Shown: positions 54,849 through 64,000 of the stretch, piece by piece
Layout: every line of letters starts with the position of its first letter
How positions within the stretch are numbered: the stretch's first letter is position 1
NCBI RefSeq assembly: GCF_030389965.1
Contig: NZ_CP128399.1
Coordinates: 2,346,934 to 2,410,933 of the forward strand
Direction of reading: 5' to 3'
Source of the DNA: Candidatus Chlorohelix allophototropha
Lineage (GTDB): Bacteria > Chloroflexota > Chloroflexia > Chloroheliales > Chloroheliaceae
Length of the DNA: 64,000 bases
The notes under the pieces: model-generated
The model's input: the letters and a program-made list of their open reading frames with translations, nothing else
Database searches by the model: none
What the model was told of the DNA's origin: nothing
Position numbers and translations under genes: made by a program

Positions 54849-56879
54849 CTACAAATATTCGCGGAGTTTTGCCAACGCCGCTTTATTCATACCCTCTAGG
54901 GCGAGCAATTCTTCGTCACTGGCGTTTTTGATTTTCGCGGCGGTTCCAAAGGCTTTCAACAAAGCTTGTTTGCGGCGTGGTCCGATTCCGGGAACTTCAT
55001 CCAAGGTGGATTTATAAGCCTCTTTGCTACGTACCTGACGGTGGAAAGTAATCGCGAAACGGTGCGCCTCATCGCGAATACGCTGCACCAGATAAAGCGA
55101 CTCGCTGTTGCGTGGCAGATACACCGAGAGCGGTTTGCCCGGCTGGAAAATTTCGTCATGCTGTTTGGCAAGCCCCACCACCGGAATATCTTCCATCTCC
55201 AATTCTTTCATGACCGCCACCGCTGCACTCAACTGCCCTTTGCCCCCATCAATAATCACCAGATCGGGCAAAATTTGCCAGCTATAATCCACCTTGCTTT
55301 TGGCTTTTAACTCCGGTTTGGACTTCTTGCCCTTTTTCGCTTCCTTGCCGGGATGCCCACGCACGCCCCAATTGGCATCATGGGGGTCTTGCACTTCCAA
55401 CCCTGCCTCTTGCCCGGTAAGCTCAAGCGCACCGTTAATAACGTCAAGTTGCGCCAAGGCTGCCTTTTCCTCTTCGCTTGCCATTTCGTTCATCTCGTCA
55501 ACGGTTTTGGCGCGTTTGAAGCGGCGACTGAGTACCTCCTGCATCGAGGCGTAATCGTTTGCCCCTTCCACCGTCTTGATTTTAAACTTACGGTAATCGG
55601 ACTTTTTGGGACTACCATCCTCAAACACCACCATGCTCGCTACCGAATTTGTACCTTGCGTATTGGAAATATCGTAGCACTCGATACGGCGCGGGCGAGC
55701 GGATAAGCCTAAAGCCTTTTGTAATTCGTTCAAGGCAAAGGTGGTTTTCTGCTCATCGTTCAACCATTTCAGACGGTTCTGTTGCAAAGCCTCAGTAGCA
55801 TTTTGCGCCACCATTTGCACCAGCGCCTGCTTGTCGCCCGAATCTGGCACTAACAATTCCACCGAACTACCCGCCCTCGCGCTCAGCCACTCCTTCACCA
55901 CTTCCAAATCGGAAGGGATATTTTGCAACAGCATGCGGGTTGGTATATAGGTCGCTTCGCTATAATACTGGGTGATAAAGCTGGTTAGAATTTCACTCGG
56001 TGTCTCGTCTTGCGTACCCTTCATAAAGAAGTGTTCCCGCCCTACCAATTTACCGCGCCGGATAAAGAAGATTTGCACTGCTGCCTCGCCCTCGTCCAGC
56101 GCTATTGCAATTACATCCTCATCATAAGTGTGATTGCTCACCACCTTTTGCTGCTCTGTCACCTGCCTCACCGAGATTAATTGGTCGCGGAAGCGAGCGG
56201 CGCGTTCAAAATGTAACTCCTCGGCGGCAGCCTCCATTTTTGCTTCCAGTTGTTGAACCACTTCATCGCTTTTGCCTTCTAGAAACATGATGACCTGATT
56301 GATAGCGCCGTTATATTCGGCTTTATCGGCGAACCCGGCGCAAGGGCCTAAGCAACGATGGATGAAATAGTCGAGACAGGGACGATCCTCCTTGCCATTA
56401 ATAGTCAGGTCGCAATTGCGGTAGGGAAACAGCTTTTGCAATACCTGTACCGTGCGATAAGCAGAACCATTACCCGCAAAGGGTCCGAAATAACGCGCCC
56501 CATCGTCCAGTACCTTGCGTACAATAATGGTACGCGCCCAGTCCTCGTTTACCGTAACCTTGATATAGGGGTAGGTTTTGTCATCCTTGAGCAGAATGTT
56601 ATATTTGGGGCGATGTAGTTTGATGAGGGTATTCTCAAGGTTTAAGGCTTCCCGCTCGGTATCCACCACGATATACTCAAAATCGTGGATGCGCCTGACC
56701 ATCTCCTCTACTTTGGGAGTCTGCCCATTGAGCGAACCAAAGTAGCTCGAAACGCGGTTGCGCAGCGAAATTGCCTTGCCCACATAGATAATATTATTGC
56801 CCTCGTCGCGCATTATATATACGCCGGGTTTGTGCGGCAGGGATTTTACTTTCTCATCCAGATAAGTTTCGCGGCTCAT
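54849..56879 (-). CDS. uvrC: Excinuclease ABC subunit C
   Basis: 676 residues. An N-terminal GIY-YIG nuclease (GVYIMRDEGNNIIYVGKA), a UvrB-binding motif (EAAAEELHFERAARFRDQL), a central RNase H-like nuclease with CYDISNTQG and VIIDGGKGQ, and a C-terminal helix-hairpin-helix pair (VPGIGPRRKQALLKAFG). It makes both cuts in nucleotide excision repair. It is about 60 residues longer than usual because of a lysine-rich insertion at ~460-540. It heads a minus-strand row and is 3 bases from the downstream side of the hydrolase gene. Confidence 0.96.
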   Translation of the reverse strand: MSRETYLDEKVKSLPHKPGVYIMRDEGNNIIYVGKAISLRNRVSSYFGSLNGQTPKVEEMVRRIHDFEYIVVDTEREALNLENTLIKLHRPKYNILLKDDKTYPYIKVTVNEDWARTIIVRKVLDDGARYFGPFAGNGSAYRTVQVLQKLFPYRNCDLTINGKEDRPCLDYFIHRCLGPCAGFADKAEYNGAINQVIMFLEGKSDEVVQQLEAKMEAAAEELHFERAARFRDQLISVRQVTEQQKVVSNHTYDEDVIAIALDEGEAAVQIFFIRRGKLVGREHFFMKGTQDETPSEILTSFITQYYSEATYIPTRMLLQNIPSDLEVVKEWLSARAGSSVELLVPDSGDKQALVQMVAQNATEALQQNRLKWLNDEQKTTFALNELQKALGLSARPRRIECYDISNTQGTNSVASMVVFEDGSPKKSDYRKFKIKTVEGANDYASMQEVLSRRFKRAKTVDEMNEMASEEEKAALAQLDVINGALELTGQEAGLEVQDPHDANWGVRGHPGKEAKKGKKSKPELKAKSKVDYSWQILPDLVIIDGGKGQLSAAVAVMKELEMEDIPVVGLAKQHDEIFQPGKPLSVYLPRNSESLYLVQRIRDEAHRFAITFHRQVRSKEAYKSTLDEVPGIGPRRKQALLKAFGTAAKIKNASDEELLALEGMNKAALAKLREYL

Positions 56880-56882
56880 GCT

Positions 56883-57689
56883 CTATTTCAATTCCTTCAA
56901 AAAAGTTACCAACGCCCGGTTGAAAAATTCGGGGTTCTCCAGATTTGCCATATGCCCGGCGTGCGGTACTGCGCTGAACTGCCAGTCGGGGATAGCCTGC
57001 GCCATTGCCTTAGCCTTATCCAAAGGCATTAGCTTATCATCTACACCGTGAATAATAAGAGCCGGAACTTTAATCTGCGACAATAGGGGAGTCGAATCCG
57101 GACGTTCCGCCAAACCGGGCAAGGTCGCAATAATCGTTTCTGGATGGATGCGCTCGATTATGCCCGATAATTGCGCCACCAAATCGGGCTTGTCGCGGTA
57201 GGTTTCGGGCGCGAACAGTCCCGGAATCATGCTTTCGGCAATCGCCCCCGAGCCTTTCTGACGCACCGCTTCCAGCGTTTTGTAGCGCAGGTTGCGCCCT
57301 TCCGACGTATCGGGATCGGCTTTGGTATCGGCAAGAATCATGGCGCGGATTCTTTGTGGGTACAAGCGATAGAAGGCGAAAGTGATATAGCCGCCCATTG
57401 AAAACCCCAACATTGTTGCCTTTTCTATTTTGAGATGATCGAGTAACGCTGCCACATCCACCGCTAATGCTTCCATTGTATTCACATCGCCGGGTGCAAT
57501 TCCGCTTTTGCCAAAGCCTCGCAAATCAGGCGCAAGCACGCGCCAGCCCGCTTTCGAGAAATAATCAAGCTGTGACAGCCACATAGTATGGTCGAACGGA
57601 AAACCATGCAGCAACAACAAAGGCTCACCCATACCCGCTTCCACCCAGAACATCTCCACCCCGTTGATTTGCGCCTTCTTCTCTGACAT
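56883..57689 (-). CDS. Alpha/beta hydrolase
   Basis: 268 residues. LHGFPFDHTMW forms the oxyanion loop, GFSMGGYI the nucleophile serine, HGVDDKLMP the acid and PHAGHMANLENP the histidine. It resembles 3-oxoadipate enol-lactonase or general esterases, which cannot be told apart here. It is immediately upstream of uvrC (3 bases), with the Nudix gene 18 bases before it. Confidence 0.88.
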   Translation of the reverse strand: MSEKKAQINGVEMFWVEAGMGEPLLLLHGFPFDHTMWLSQLDYFSKAGWRVLAPDLRGFGKSGIAPGDVNTMEALAVDVAALLDHLKIEKATMLGFSMGGYITFAFYRLYPQRIRAMILADTKADPDTSEGRNLRYKTLEAVRQKGSGAIAESMIPGLFAPETYRDKPDLVAQLSGIIERIHPETIIATLPGLAERPDSTPLLSQIKVPALIIHGVDDKLMPLDKAKAMAQAIPDWQFSAVPHAGHMANLENPEFFNRALVTFLKELK

Positions 57690-57707
57690 CTCTATGATCT
57701 CCTTAGC

Positions 57708-58328
57708 TTAAACCAGCTTGTCCAGTTCAAATAATTCTTGCCAGTGCCCCTGCTTAATTTCCCCCAGAAAATTGTGCAGGATAAAAGCGGTTGCGCCCCA
57801 GATTACGTAATTGCGGTAGGTGTAAAAAACCATCTGACGCGAATGTCCGTTTATCCGCCAAGTCTCCAGCGTAAAGGCGCGGGGTTGCAGCAATTCAGGC
57901 AAAGGCACATGAAATATTTCACCCACTTCATAACCGTCCGGGATAAAGTTCAAAACTTGCGCCGGATTATGCGGTATCGCCACAAAAGGATGTACCATGA
58001 AATTGCTGACCACCGTATCGGCTGCCGGGAGTACACCCAAAATCTTCAAGTCGGCGGGGTTTATCCCAAGCTCCTCCTGAGCTTCGCGCAAGGCAGTAAC
58101 ATCTAGAGTAACATCTTCAGGGTCGAAACTGCCGCCGGGGAAACTGATTTGCCCTTTGTGGTTACGCACCTTCTGGCTACGCCGGATAAACAAAACATTG
58201 GGTTCACCCTCTAGCAACCGCACCAGCACCAGTATGGCAGCAGGTCGGCGCGTAGTGCCGGACGGTTTGAAATCGCGCTGCGGTACATCAATCGCGCTAT
58301 CCTGCGCCTTTTTCTCTACTTCTCGCAT
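57708..58328 (-). CDS. Nudix hydrolase, CoA pyrophosphatase-like
   Basis: 206 residues. The Nudix box is FPGGSFDPED with TALREAQEELGI, and the end has GATAFILHNFL, as in the NudL/YeaB CoA-diphosphatase group. It would split coenzyme A or a derivative to a 3'-phospho-AMP and phosphopantetheine. It belongs to the minus-strand row leading to uvrC. Confidence 0.87.
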   Translation of the reverse strand: MREVEKKAQDSAIDVPQRDFKPSGTTRRPAAILVLVRLLEGEPNVLFIRRSQKVRNHKGQISFPGGSFDPEDVTLDVTALREAQEELGINPADLKILGVLPAADTVVSNFMVHPFVAIPHNPAQVLNFIPDGYEVGEIFHVPLPELLQPRAFTLETWRINGHSRQMVFYTYRNYVIWGATAFILHNFLGEIKQGHWQELFELDKLV

Positions 58329-58374
58329 ATTTTTACTACCTCGGAAAAATTATAAAACTCCGGTCAAGCCACCC

Positions 58375-59040
58375 CTACCGCCGCGAAACGCAACGATTCT
58401 CCGCTACGTAGTAGCGCCAAGGCAAATCCTGACCCTGCGAAATACCGATGCGGGTGGTACTCACTATCTGGAAAGAGGGAAGGCGTATTTCGGGTGGCGG
58501 TTGCGCGATAAAAAGCGTTTCGCTTTGTAACCCTAGCCCGTTTAATGTACCATTGATTCCCAACGCAGCGGTCAATTTGCCGGGACCGTTCGCCAAATTG
58601 CGCTCTTCCGGCTTCACCTTCAACTCGTCCAATCGCCGCCGTTGACGCATCAAATCAAGACCCGCAACGGGTTGCAAGGCGCGCACCAACGCGGCTGCCG
58701 GAAAATCGTTGCGCTCGGTAACGGTATTAAACATCCAGTGGTTGCCATAGGTGAAATAGACATAGGCGTGACCGGGTGCGCCCCACATAGTTTCGTTGCG
58801 GGGAGTGCGCCCCTTGTAAGCGTGACAAGCCGGGTCGCCTTGTCCCACATAACCCTCGGTTTCCACAATTAGCCCTGCCGCGCTGCCTTCGTAGGTGTGG
58901 CATACCAATACCATTCCCAAAAGCTGTTGCGCTACTTCAAGTGTAGGGGCGTTGTAAAATTCCGGCGGCAATTTATGTTGTTCAAAGTAAGTCAACAGCG
59001 CGGTTTCTTCGCTTGCCCTTAAGTTATAGTTATAAACCAC
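58375..59040 (-). CDS. 3-methyladenine DNA glycosylase (AAG/MPG family)
   Basis: 221 residues with ETEGYVGQGDPACHAYKG, RNETMWGAPGHAYVYF, YGNHWMFN and NGPGKLTAALGI, the AAG-fold set. It removes alkylated purines in base excision repair. It lies in a row with uvrC, so the row is in part a repair transcript. The start overlaps the preceding gene's end by 11 bases. Confidence 0.92.
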   Translation of the reverse strand: MVYNYNLRASEETALLTYFEQHKLPPEFYNAPTLEVAQQLLGMVLVCHTYEGSAAGLIVETEGYVGQGDPACHAYKGRTPRNETMWGAPGHAYVYFTYGNHWMFNTVTERNDFPAAALVRALQPVAGLDLMRQRRRLDELKVKPEERNLANGPGKLTAALGINGTLNGLGLQSETLFIAQPPPEIRLPSFQIVSTTRIGISQGQDLPWRYYVAENRCVSRR

Positions 59041-59500
59041 GCTGTTGCCAGAAATCTGCGAGTTGGCTTCTGGTTAAATCTTCTTCTGCACCGGACAGAT
59101 AATAGCCGGAAGAATGTTGCAACAGGTCGTTGCTCGCTCCCAAAAACGCTAGATTGTCACTGGTACGCAGAATTTCAAGAAAATAAGCCAGATAGCCTTT
59201 TTCGCCCAGCAGCACCAGCGCAGCGCGACTGTAAAAAGCGGTGGCACGCGCCGAAGCCCATGCTTGCCATTTCCGCTCCCAAGCGTCTGAATCATCTATT
59301 TCGCCCGAAGGTTTGCCGCGTGCGTACACTGTATCCGCACCGCTACGCAGGTCGTTTAGGGCGCGAACCAAAGTCCTATACAAGGATTCAGCAACCTTCG
59401 CTTCGGACAAAGTAGGGGCTTTGCGCTGCCAGCTATCGCGCAAAGCGCACTGCTCTAAGCAATTTTCAAAAAATCTATCGGGGCTGGAATAAACCAACAT
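59030..59500 (-). CDS. Hypothetical protein
   Basis: 156 residues, mainly helical, with aromatic pairs (WQRK, WERKWQAWASARA) and no motif I recognise. Its end overlaps the glycosylase start by 11 bases, which suggests translational coupling. A repair accessory role is only a guess from position. Confidence 0.65.
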   Translation of the reverse strand: MLVYSSPDRFFENCLEQCALRDSWQRKAPTLSEAKVAESLYRTLVRALNDLRSGADTVYARGKPSGEIDDSDAWERKWQAWASARATAFYSRAALVLLGEKGYLAYFLEILRTSDNLAFLGASNDLLQHSSGYYLSGAEEDLTRSQLADFWQQRGL

Positions 59501-59584
59501 AAGCGCATGCTCTCCGTTTCGTTTGTTATAAAATTAGTCTAGCAGCCGTGTCAATTGAGCTTAGCTGAATTTTTATAAATCTAA

Positions 59585-61459
59585 TCACTTCATTATAAAA
59601 ATATAGCCGTAATTAGAAGGAACTATCACCTTCTTACGTTCTCCCACCGCTTGAACCTGAATCTCATTCGGCGGGTTACCATCGGACAGGCGTTGCCGGT
59701 CATCAATCATTTCGCGATAGATTCCCACCAGCGGGAACGGCACTTCAAGCTCGCGATCAAAGTCGGAAAAGTTTAAAAATACCATTGCCACCTGTTCGAG
59801 TTCCTGACCGTTAGCAGGGGCGTGCCTATGGTAAGCTATCACACCATCGCTTGGTCTCGAATCACTAAAATAATAATAAGACTCCCGGCTGCGAAGGGCG
59901 CGACAATCACGCCGGAGGGTGCCCAATATTCGGTATAGCCGAATAAGCGAACGCCCGGCTACATCATAGAAATGCTCCCAGTGAACCTCCCGTTTGAAAC
60001 CAATCCGAGCGTTGCCTGCTCCCGGCAGCGTGTAATTCTCGGCAATCTCCTGCCCCTGCCAAAGCATTGGGATTCCCTGACAGGTGTAAAGAGCTATTGC
60101 ATAGGGCTGTAATTTGTAAAATTTTGAGCGGTCTCCAAATCGAACATCGCCCTGTACATTACTAGGCTCTAGTCCTACCGAAGCAATTAAGCGGTCGTGG
60201 TCGTGCGACTCAAGATATTGGAAAGGCGCAACTGCCATCGGGATAGTGTTAATATCGGGATAACCGGAGAAGCGCGTATCCAACAGATGGGCAAAATCGG
60301 CATCCACATAGTTAAATTTAGCCATATCGGCTACTTTGTTTAACAAACCATCTTGCCAAGTGGAATTGGAATAAGTGTCATGAATAATCCCACGCGGGTT
60401 ATATAGGTCTTCGGCACACTGAATCACGCGGCTATAGTTTCCAGTGCCTTGAAATCGTTCAAAAGACTGCGACAGTAAATAAGTCTGGTAAACCAGCGTC
60501 CCGTAGTCCTTTAAGGGATTATTATTATAAAATCCCGCCACATTGTCATAGCGGAAGCCGTCAATGTGATATTCCCGTAGCCAGTGGTAATTAGCAGCCA
60601 AAAAATACTGCAAGGTGAAGGGTTTGGTAAAATCGGCTTTTGGTCCGTAGTCGCCATCCTGACCGATCATAGGGCTTTCCTTGCCGGTAGCCTGATAAAG
60701 CTGCTTATAGGCAAATTCAGGTGCGACATGCTGGTAAACCACATCCAGAATTACGGCGATTCCGTTCAGGTGGCAGGCGTTGACTAGACGCTTAAGCCCT
60801 TGTACCCCACCGCAACGCTCGTTCGGTGCAAAGTAATGTAAGGGACCATAACCCCAGTCAAAATCCAGTTTTGGGCTGGTAACAGGCATTAATTCCAGCG
60901 TATTCACCCCTAGCGATTTTAAGTAGGCGATACGCTCTATGACGCCATCAAAGGTGACGTTAAATTCCTCCACCTGTAATTCGTACACCACCAAATCATC
61001 AATCTCAGGCACTTTGAAATCCTTGTCGCCCCAAGCGAAACTGTCGGATATGTCGGGAAAATCAAAAGCTCCCAGTTCTCCCACATCAGTTGATAGGGCA
61101 AAAGGGTCGGTGAACCATTCGACCACTACCTGTCCGGCTTTCCGTAGCTGGTAACGATACAAGTAACGACCCGGTTCACCAAAATGAGTCATGGCGGGTG
61201 GGGTTGGAGGCAATTTTAGATTTTCTGTTAGGTTAACAGTAGCTTGCCAAAGATCAAGAGGGCTTCCGGGAACCCACTGCAAAGCCACATCGCGGGGAGG
61301 AATATCCGGGGTAAAGCGATCCTCTTTGTGGATTATCCTAACTATCACTTGGTATTGTTCGTCAGGTCGAATGCCGGGTAAGTAAAGTCCAAAAGTGGCG
61401 ACCGGGTTATCATCGGCATCTGCCTGTACCGAAACGCTAATTTCCTTGAAATTAATCAT
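59585..61459 (-). CDS. GH13 family alpha-glucan enzyme
   Basis: 624 residues: an N-terminal beta domain (CBM48-like, ~1-150) then a TIM-barrel with the GH13 regions VILDVVYQHV, IDGFRYDNV (nucleophile aspartate), QCAEDLYN (acid glutamate) and LESHDHD. It could be a branching enzyme, a trehalohydrolase or a debranching hydrolase; the order of loops is closest to branching-type enzymes. It is a single minus-strand gene and divergent from a glycosyltransferase gene. Confidence 0.85.
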   Translation of the reverse strand: MINFKEISVSVQADADDNPVATFGLYLPGIRPDEQYQVIVRIIHKEDRFTPDIPPRDVALQWVPGSPLDLWQATVNLTENLKLPPTPPAMTHFGEPGRYLYRYQLRKAGQVVVEWFTDPFALSTDVGELGAFDFPDISDSFAWGDKDFKVPEIDDLVVYELQVEEFNVTFDGVIERIAYLKSLGVNTLELMPVTSPKLDFDWGYGPLHYFAPNERCGGVQGLKRLVNACHLNGIAVILDVVYQHVAPEFAYKQLYQATGKESPMIGQDGDYGPKADFTKPFTLQYFLAANYHWLREYHIDGFRYDNVAGFYNNNPLKDYGTLVYQTYLLSQSFERFQGTGNYSRVIQCAEDLYNPRGIIHDTYSNSTWQDGLLNKVADMAKFNYVDADFAHLLDTRFSGYPDINTIPMAVAPFQYLESHDHDRLIASVGLEPSNVQGDVRFGDRSKFYKLQPYAIALYTCQGIPMLWQGQEIAENYTLPGAGNARIGFKREVHWEHFYDVAGRSLIRLYRILGTLRRDCRALRSRESYYYFSDSRPSDGVIAYHRHAPANGQELEQVAMVFLNFSDFDRELEVPFPLVGIYREMIDDRQRLSDGNPPNEIQVQAVGERKKVIVPSNYGYIFIMK

Positions 61460-61572
61460 CCTTTGTCTCCTGCAATAATAAACCAGAGAGTGCCAGTGAC
61501 TGCATCAAATTTCAAGATAGAGGACAAACTTTGTGGTATATTTTACCTCAAAGAAATAAAAAAGCTAATCAT

Positions 61573-63141
61573 ATGTCAAATTCTGCGGAGTATATTTCGC
61601 AAGAAGTTCATACAAAAACTAAACGCGCTTTGCAACCTAATTGGCGGTTCTGGTTTTGCATACTTACCCTCCTGATTGCCGGGCAGAATATTGCACATTT
61701 GGTAAGCAATGCCCTTGCGCCAATGCAACTGGATTACAGCGAAGGACTGCTGCTCGGTGGCGTGGAGCAAATCTTGCGAGAGCCAAACCCTGCCGCCCTT
61801 TATAATTTCAAGCCAGATTTCTACGATGCTACGGTGTTGGCTTACCCGCCCCTATTTCCCTACCTTTCTGCCTTATTAGCTCGTCTTATGACGTTAGTTC
61901 TGGGGGTAAGCGGGTGGCTCGTACCCCTTTATGCTATGCGGTTGTTGTCGTTTACCGGACTGAGCTTAACCACTTATTTCATCTATAAATTGGCGCGGCT
62001 CTATAACCCAAGCCGCTTGGTTAGCCTTACTGTCGCTAGCCTTTTCCTGTGTGCTCATCCGGTAATTTTCTGGGGCAGCACCGGACGAGTGGATGCGTTG
62101 GGAATCAGCCTGATACTTGCCGGACTATATGCCACCCTTAAAAGCTTGAAGGCGCAAGAAAATCCGGGCTTAAACCTGTTACTACTTAAACCCCTGCCGT
62201 TATTCTGGCTGGCATTTTTCACAAAGCAATCTTTGGTTGCCGCTCCGTTGGCGCTTGCGCTTTACCTGTTTCTGGCAAGACGAAGACGGCACGCGCTTAT
62301 TTTTGGCGGTATTTATACGCTTGCGGTTGGGTTGGGTGTGTTGGCGCTGTCGTTACTTACCGATGGACGCTATCTCTTCTTTATTACGATGGAGCGTTAT
62401 ACCCCGTTTGCGCTCGACCAGATGCTAGGTAACTGGATTCTATTCCTGCTGCTACAAGCGCCTATTATTACAGTGGTGGTGTGGCTATCACTGCCAATTG
62501 TCAGGCATCAAAACGCTTTGAGACTGCCTTTACTGTGGGGTGGGCTGGCTGCTACTACCGCACTGACCGTTGGTAAAACCGGCGCGGCAGACTATTATTT
62601 CTTTGAAGCTGTTGCCGCATTATGTGTACTGGCAGGGTGTCTGCTACTTCCCGCGACCGTGTTCAAATCGCGTCGGTGGGTATGGCGAGTAGCTACTGGC
62701 TTGCAGATATTGGTGCTGTTGGCTTCAATGATTCCGGTGGTGTACCAGCCCAACAATTATGATTACCTGAAAGAGCCGTTTCAACAAGCTGTTAGTTATG
62801 TAAAGCAATATAGTGACACAAATGAAAAGCTCTTTATCGAACTGAGCGGTTCAGCTTTTGCAGCAGGACGCGGCGAACTGGTGTTTGATCATTTTATTTT
62901 TCGCCAGCTTGCCAGAGTTGGGCAACGCGATGGACAGTTATTGATAGAAGATGTAAAGCAGCATAATTTCAAAATGATGCTCTTTGGTTTCGATGTTCTT
63001 CATGAAGAACGCAATGGGGCGTATCGCTGGCCCGAAGGATTTGAACAAACTGTGCGCCAGCATTACCGCTTGATAGATACTTTACGAGGCAGCGAAGGGC
63101 AGGATTACGCCTGGATTCTAATACCCAAAGAGGGGGAATAA
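61573..63141 (+). CDS. Multi-spanning glycosyltransferase-like membrane protein (GT-C type)
   Basis: 522 residues from the ATG at 61573. About ten hydrophobic helices and a luminal first-loop motif LDYSEG, which is where GT39/ArnT-type enzymes keep a catalytic acidic residue. Such enzymes move a sugar from a polyprenyl-phosphate carrier to a protein or lipid. Upstream in-frame codons add 14 residues but no better ribosome site. A similar gene follows. Confidence 0.8.
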   Translation: MSNSAEYISQEVHTKTKRALQPNWRFWFCILTLLIAGQNIAHLVSNALAPMQLDYSEGLLLGGVEQILREPNPAALYNFKPDFYDATVLAYPPLFPYLSALLARLMTLVLGVSGWLVPLYAMRLLSFTGLSLTTYFIYKLARLYNPSRLVSLTVASLFLCAHPVIFWGSTGRVDALGISLILAGLYATLKSLKAQENPGLNLLLLKPLPLFWLAFFTKQSLVAAPLALALYLFLARRRRHALIFGGIYTLAVGLGVLALSLLTDGRYLFFITMERYTPFALDQMLGNWILFLLLQAPIITVVVWLSLPIVRHQNALRLPLLWGGLAATTALTVGKTGAADYYFFEAVAALCVLAGCLLLPATVFKSRRWVWRVATGLQILVLLASMIPVVYQPNNYDYLKEPFQQAVSYVKQYSDTNEKLFIELSGSAFAAGRGELVFDHFIFRQLARVGQRDGQLLIEDVKQHNFKMMLFGFDVLHEERNGAYRWPEGFEQTVRQHYRLIDTLRGSEGQDYAWILIPKEGE

Positions 63142-63253
63142 AACAGTTAGTACCCAAATTCTAAAAGCAACCAATAAAGATAGTGCGCCCCAACTCAATA
63201 GCGATTCACATTGGCGCTGGCGTTGGATAATTTTCACGCTAAGCCTGACCGTA

Positions 63254-64000
63254 TTGCCATTGGTTTGGGCATGGCTGGTTACGCCAGCAGGTCAGCAATT
63301 TACCGGGCTGCTCTTTAACGCCAACGATGGCAATACCTATCTGGCGAAAATGGAAGAAGGGCGACAGGGCGCATGGGTGTTCCATTTGGCACATACCAGC
63401 GAACAGGGGGGCAATGGAGCAATTACCTTTGTGTTCTACCTGCTATTAGGCAAGATAGCCGGGCTTCTCCACCTCTCCAATATTCTGGTTTTCCATCTTG
63501 CACGGGTATTGGGGGGATGGTTGCTTTTAGAAGTTAGTTATCGTTTCATCACCTTACTCTTTAATGAAATAGTTCGGCAAAGGTTGGCTTTTCAGTTGGT
63601 TTGTGTGGCATCCGGCTTTGGTTGGTTGCTGGTAGCCTTTGGCGTAAATGCGCCGGATTTCTGGGTGGCAGAGGGTTATACCTTTCTGAGCATTTTCGCT
63701 AACCCCCATTTCCCATTGGCTACGGCATTATTAATACTTGTGATAATCGAAACGCTATTGGGGCTTGAACAGCGGCAATGGTTGTATTATTTTAAAGCGG
63801 CAATTGCAACACTGATTTTAGGGTTTGTGCATCCCTTCCTGCTGATTACGCTTGCCGGAGTGCTGGCGGTTTATTGGTTTTGGTTGTCTCTCGCAAACCG
63901 CCGCCCGGATTGGTGGGGCATGCTTGGGCTAATATTGGTGGGGCTGACGGGTACGCCCGGACCTTTCCTGACATGGTGGGGCACAGAAAACGACCCGCTC
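63254..64000 (+). CDS. Second GT-C-like membrane protein (cut by right edge)
   Basis: The plus-strand frame open from 63122 to the edge encodes hydrophobic helices with NANDGNTYLAKM in the first loop, a likely acidic active-site motif, then further membrane segments. No ATG, GTG or TTG lies in frame between the stop at 63119 and a TTG at 63254, although the residues before it already read like a helix (WIIFTLSLTVLPLVW). The true start is therefore uncertain and may use a rare codon. Confidence 0.65.
   Translation, partial: MPLVWAWLVTPAGQQFTGLLFNANDGNTYLAKMEEGRQGAWVFHLAHTSEQGGNGAITFVFYLLLGKIAGLLHLSNILVFHLARVLGGWLLLEVSYRFITLLFNEIVRQRLAFQLVCVASGFGWLLVAFGVNAPDFWVAEGYTFLSIFANPHFPLATALLILVIIETLLGLEQRQWLYYFKAAIATLILGFVHPFLLITLAGVLAVYWFWLSLANRRPDWWGMLGLILVGLTGTPGPFLTWWGTENDPL

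Overview
The window reads as chromosome of a slightly AT-rich bacterium, most probably a Chloroflexota (green non-sulfur lineage) that can fix CO2 by the Calvin-Benson-Bassham (CBB) cycle. The assignment rests on the mix of families: a red-like form I RuBisCO with CbbX, circularly permuted ATP-grasp enzymes, a small bacterial-type SRP RNA, a cyclic-di-AMP receptor and no lipopolysaccharide genes. A relative of the Chloroheliales phototrophs is possible, but nothing here proves phototrophy.

Left part (1-20.5 kb). A truncated non-ribosomal peptide synthetase runs off the left edge. Divergent to it is a small double-glycine peptide precursor whose presumed core copies its own N-terminus, followed by a clan CD (gingipain/CHAT-like) protease, a membrane-anchored M28 peptidase and a metallophosphoesterase. 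Then come a large multi-PAS histidine kinase with a degenerate receiver, an enoyl-CoA hydratase, a three-gene glycolate oxidase set (glcDEF, the salvage route for RuBisCO's oxygenase product) and a small signalling cluster (c-di-AMP receptor, AcuC-like deacetylase, universal stress protein, unknown protein).

Middle (20.5-36.8 kb). A tight minus-strand cluster of a carboxylate-amine ligase, two ATP-grasp ligases and an esterase looks like an uncharacterised amide- or peptide-forming pathway. Around it lie panC, a lone response regulator, a rhodanese, a toxin-less Phd/YefM-like gene, a glycogen debranching enzyme overlapping a Bax1-like nuclease, a GNAT enzyme, a class A penicillin-binding protein and, in a gap, the SRP RNA gene.

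CBB locus (36.8-50.3 kb). On the minus strand: aldolase, a GlpX-family gene, phosphoribulokinase, transketolase, GAPDH, then with their own upstream regions ribulose-phosphate epimerase and rbcL, followed by a small helical protein. Three LysR-type (CbbR-like) regulators lie between this operon and a separate plus-strand rbcS-cbbX pair, so the two RuBisCO subunits are more than 10 kb apart and transcribed away from each other. The small subunit is red-like but stops before the red-type C-terminal hairpin. The GlpX-family protein has lost all four metal ligands known from E. coli GlpX, and the aldolase is of the DeoC/LacD kind. PGK, TPI, ribose-5-phosphate isomerase and an intact FBPase are not in the window.

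Right part (50.3-64 kb). A TetR-controlled short-chain dehydrogenase with a double operator, YbaK deacylase, iron-dependent alcohol dehydrogenase, MgtC, a possible transposase scrap, a 57-residue membrane protein with a good promoter, a minus-strand row of uvrC, alpha/beta hydrolase, Nudix hydrolase, 3-methyladenine glycosylase and an unknown gene, a GH13 enzyme, and two membrane glycosyltransferase-like proteins, the second cut by the right edge.
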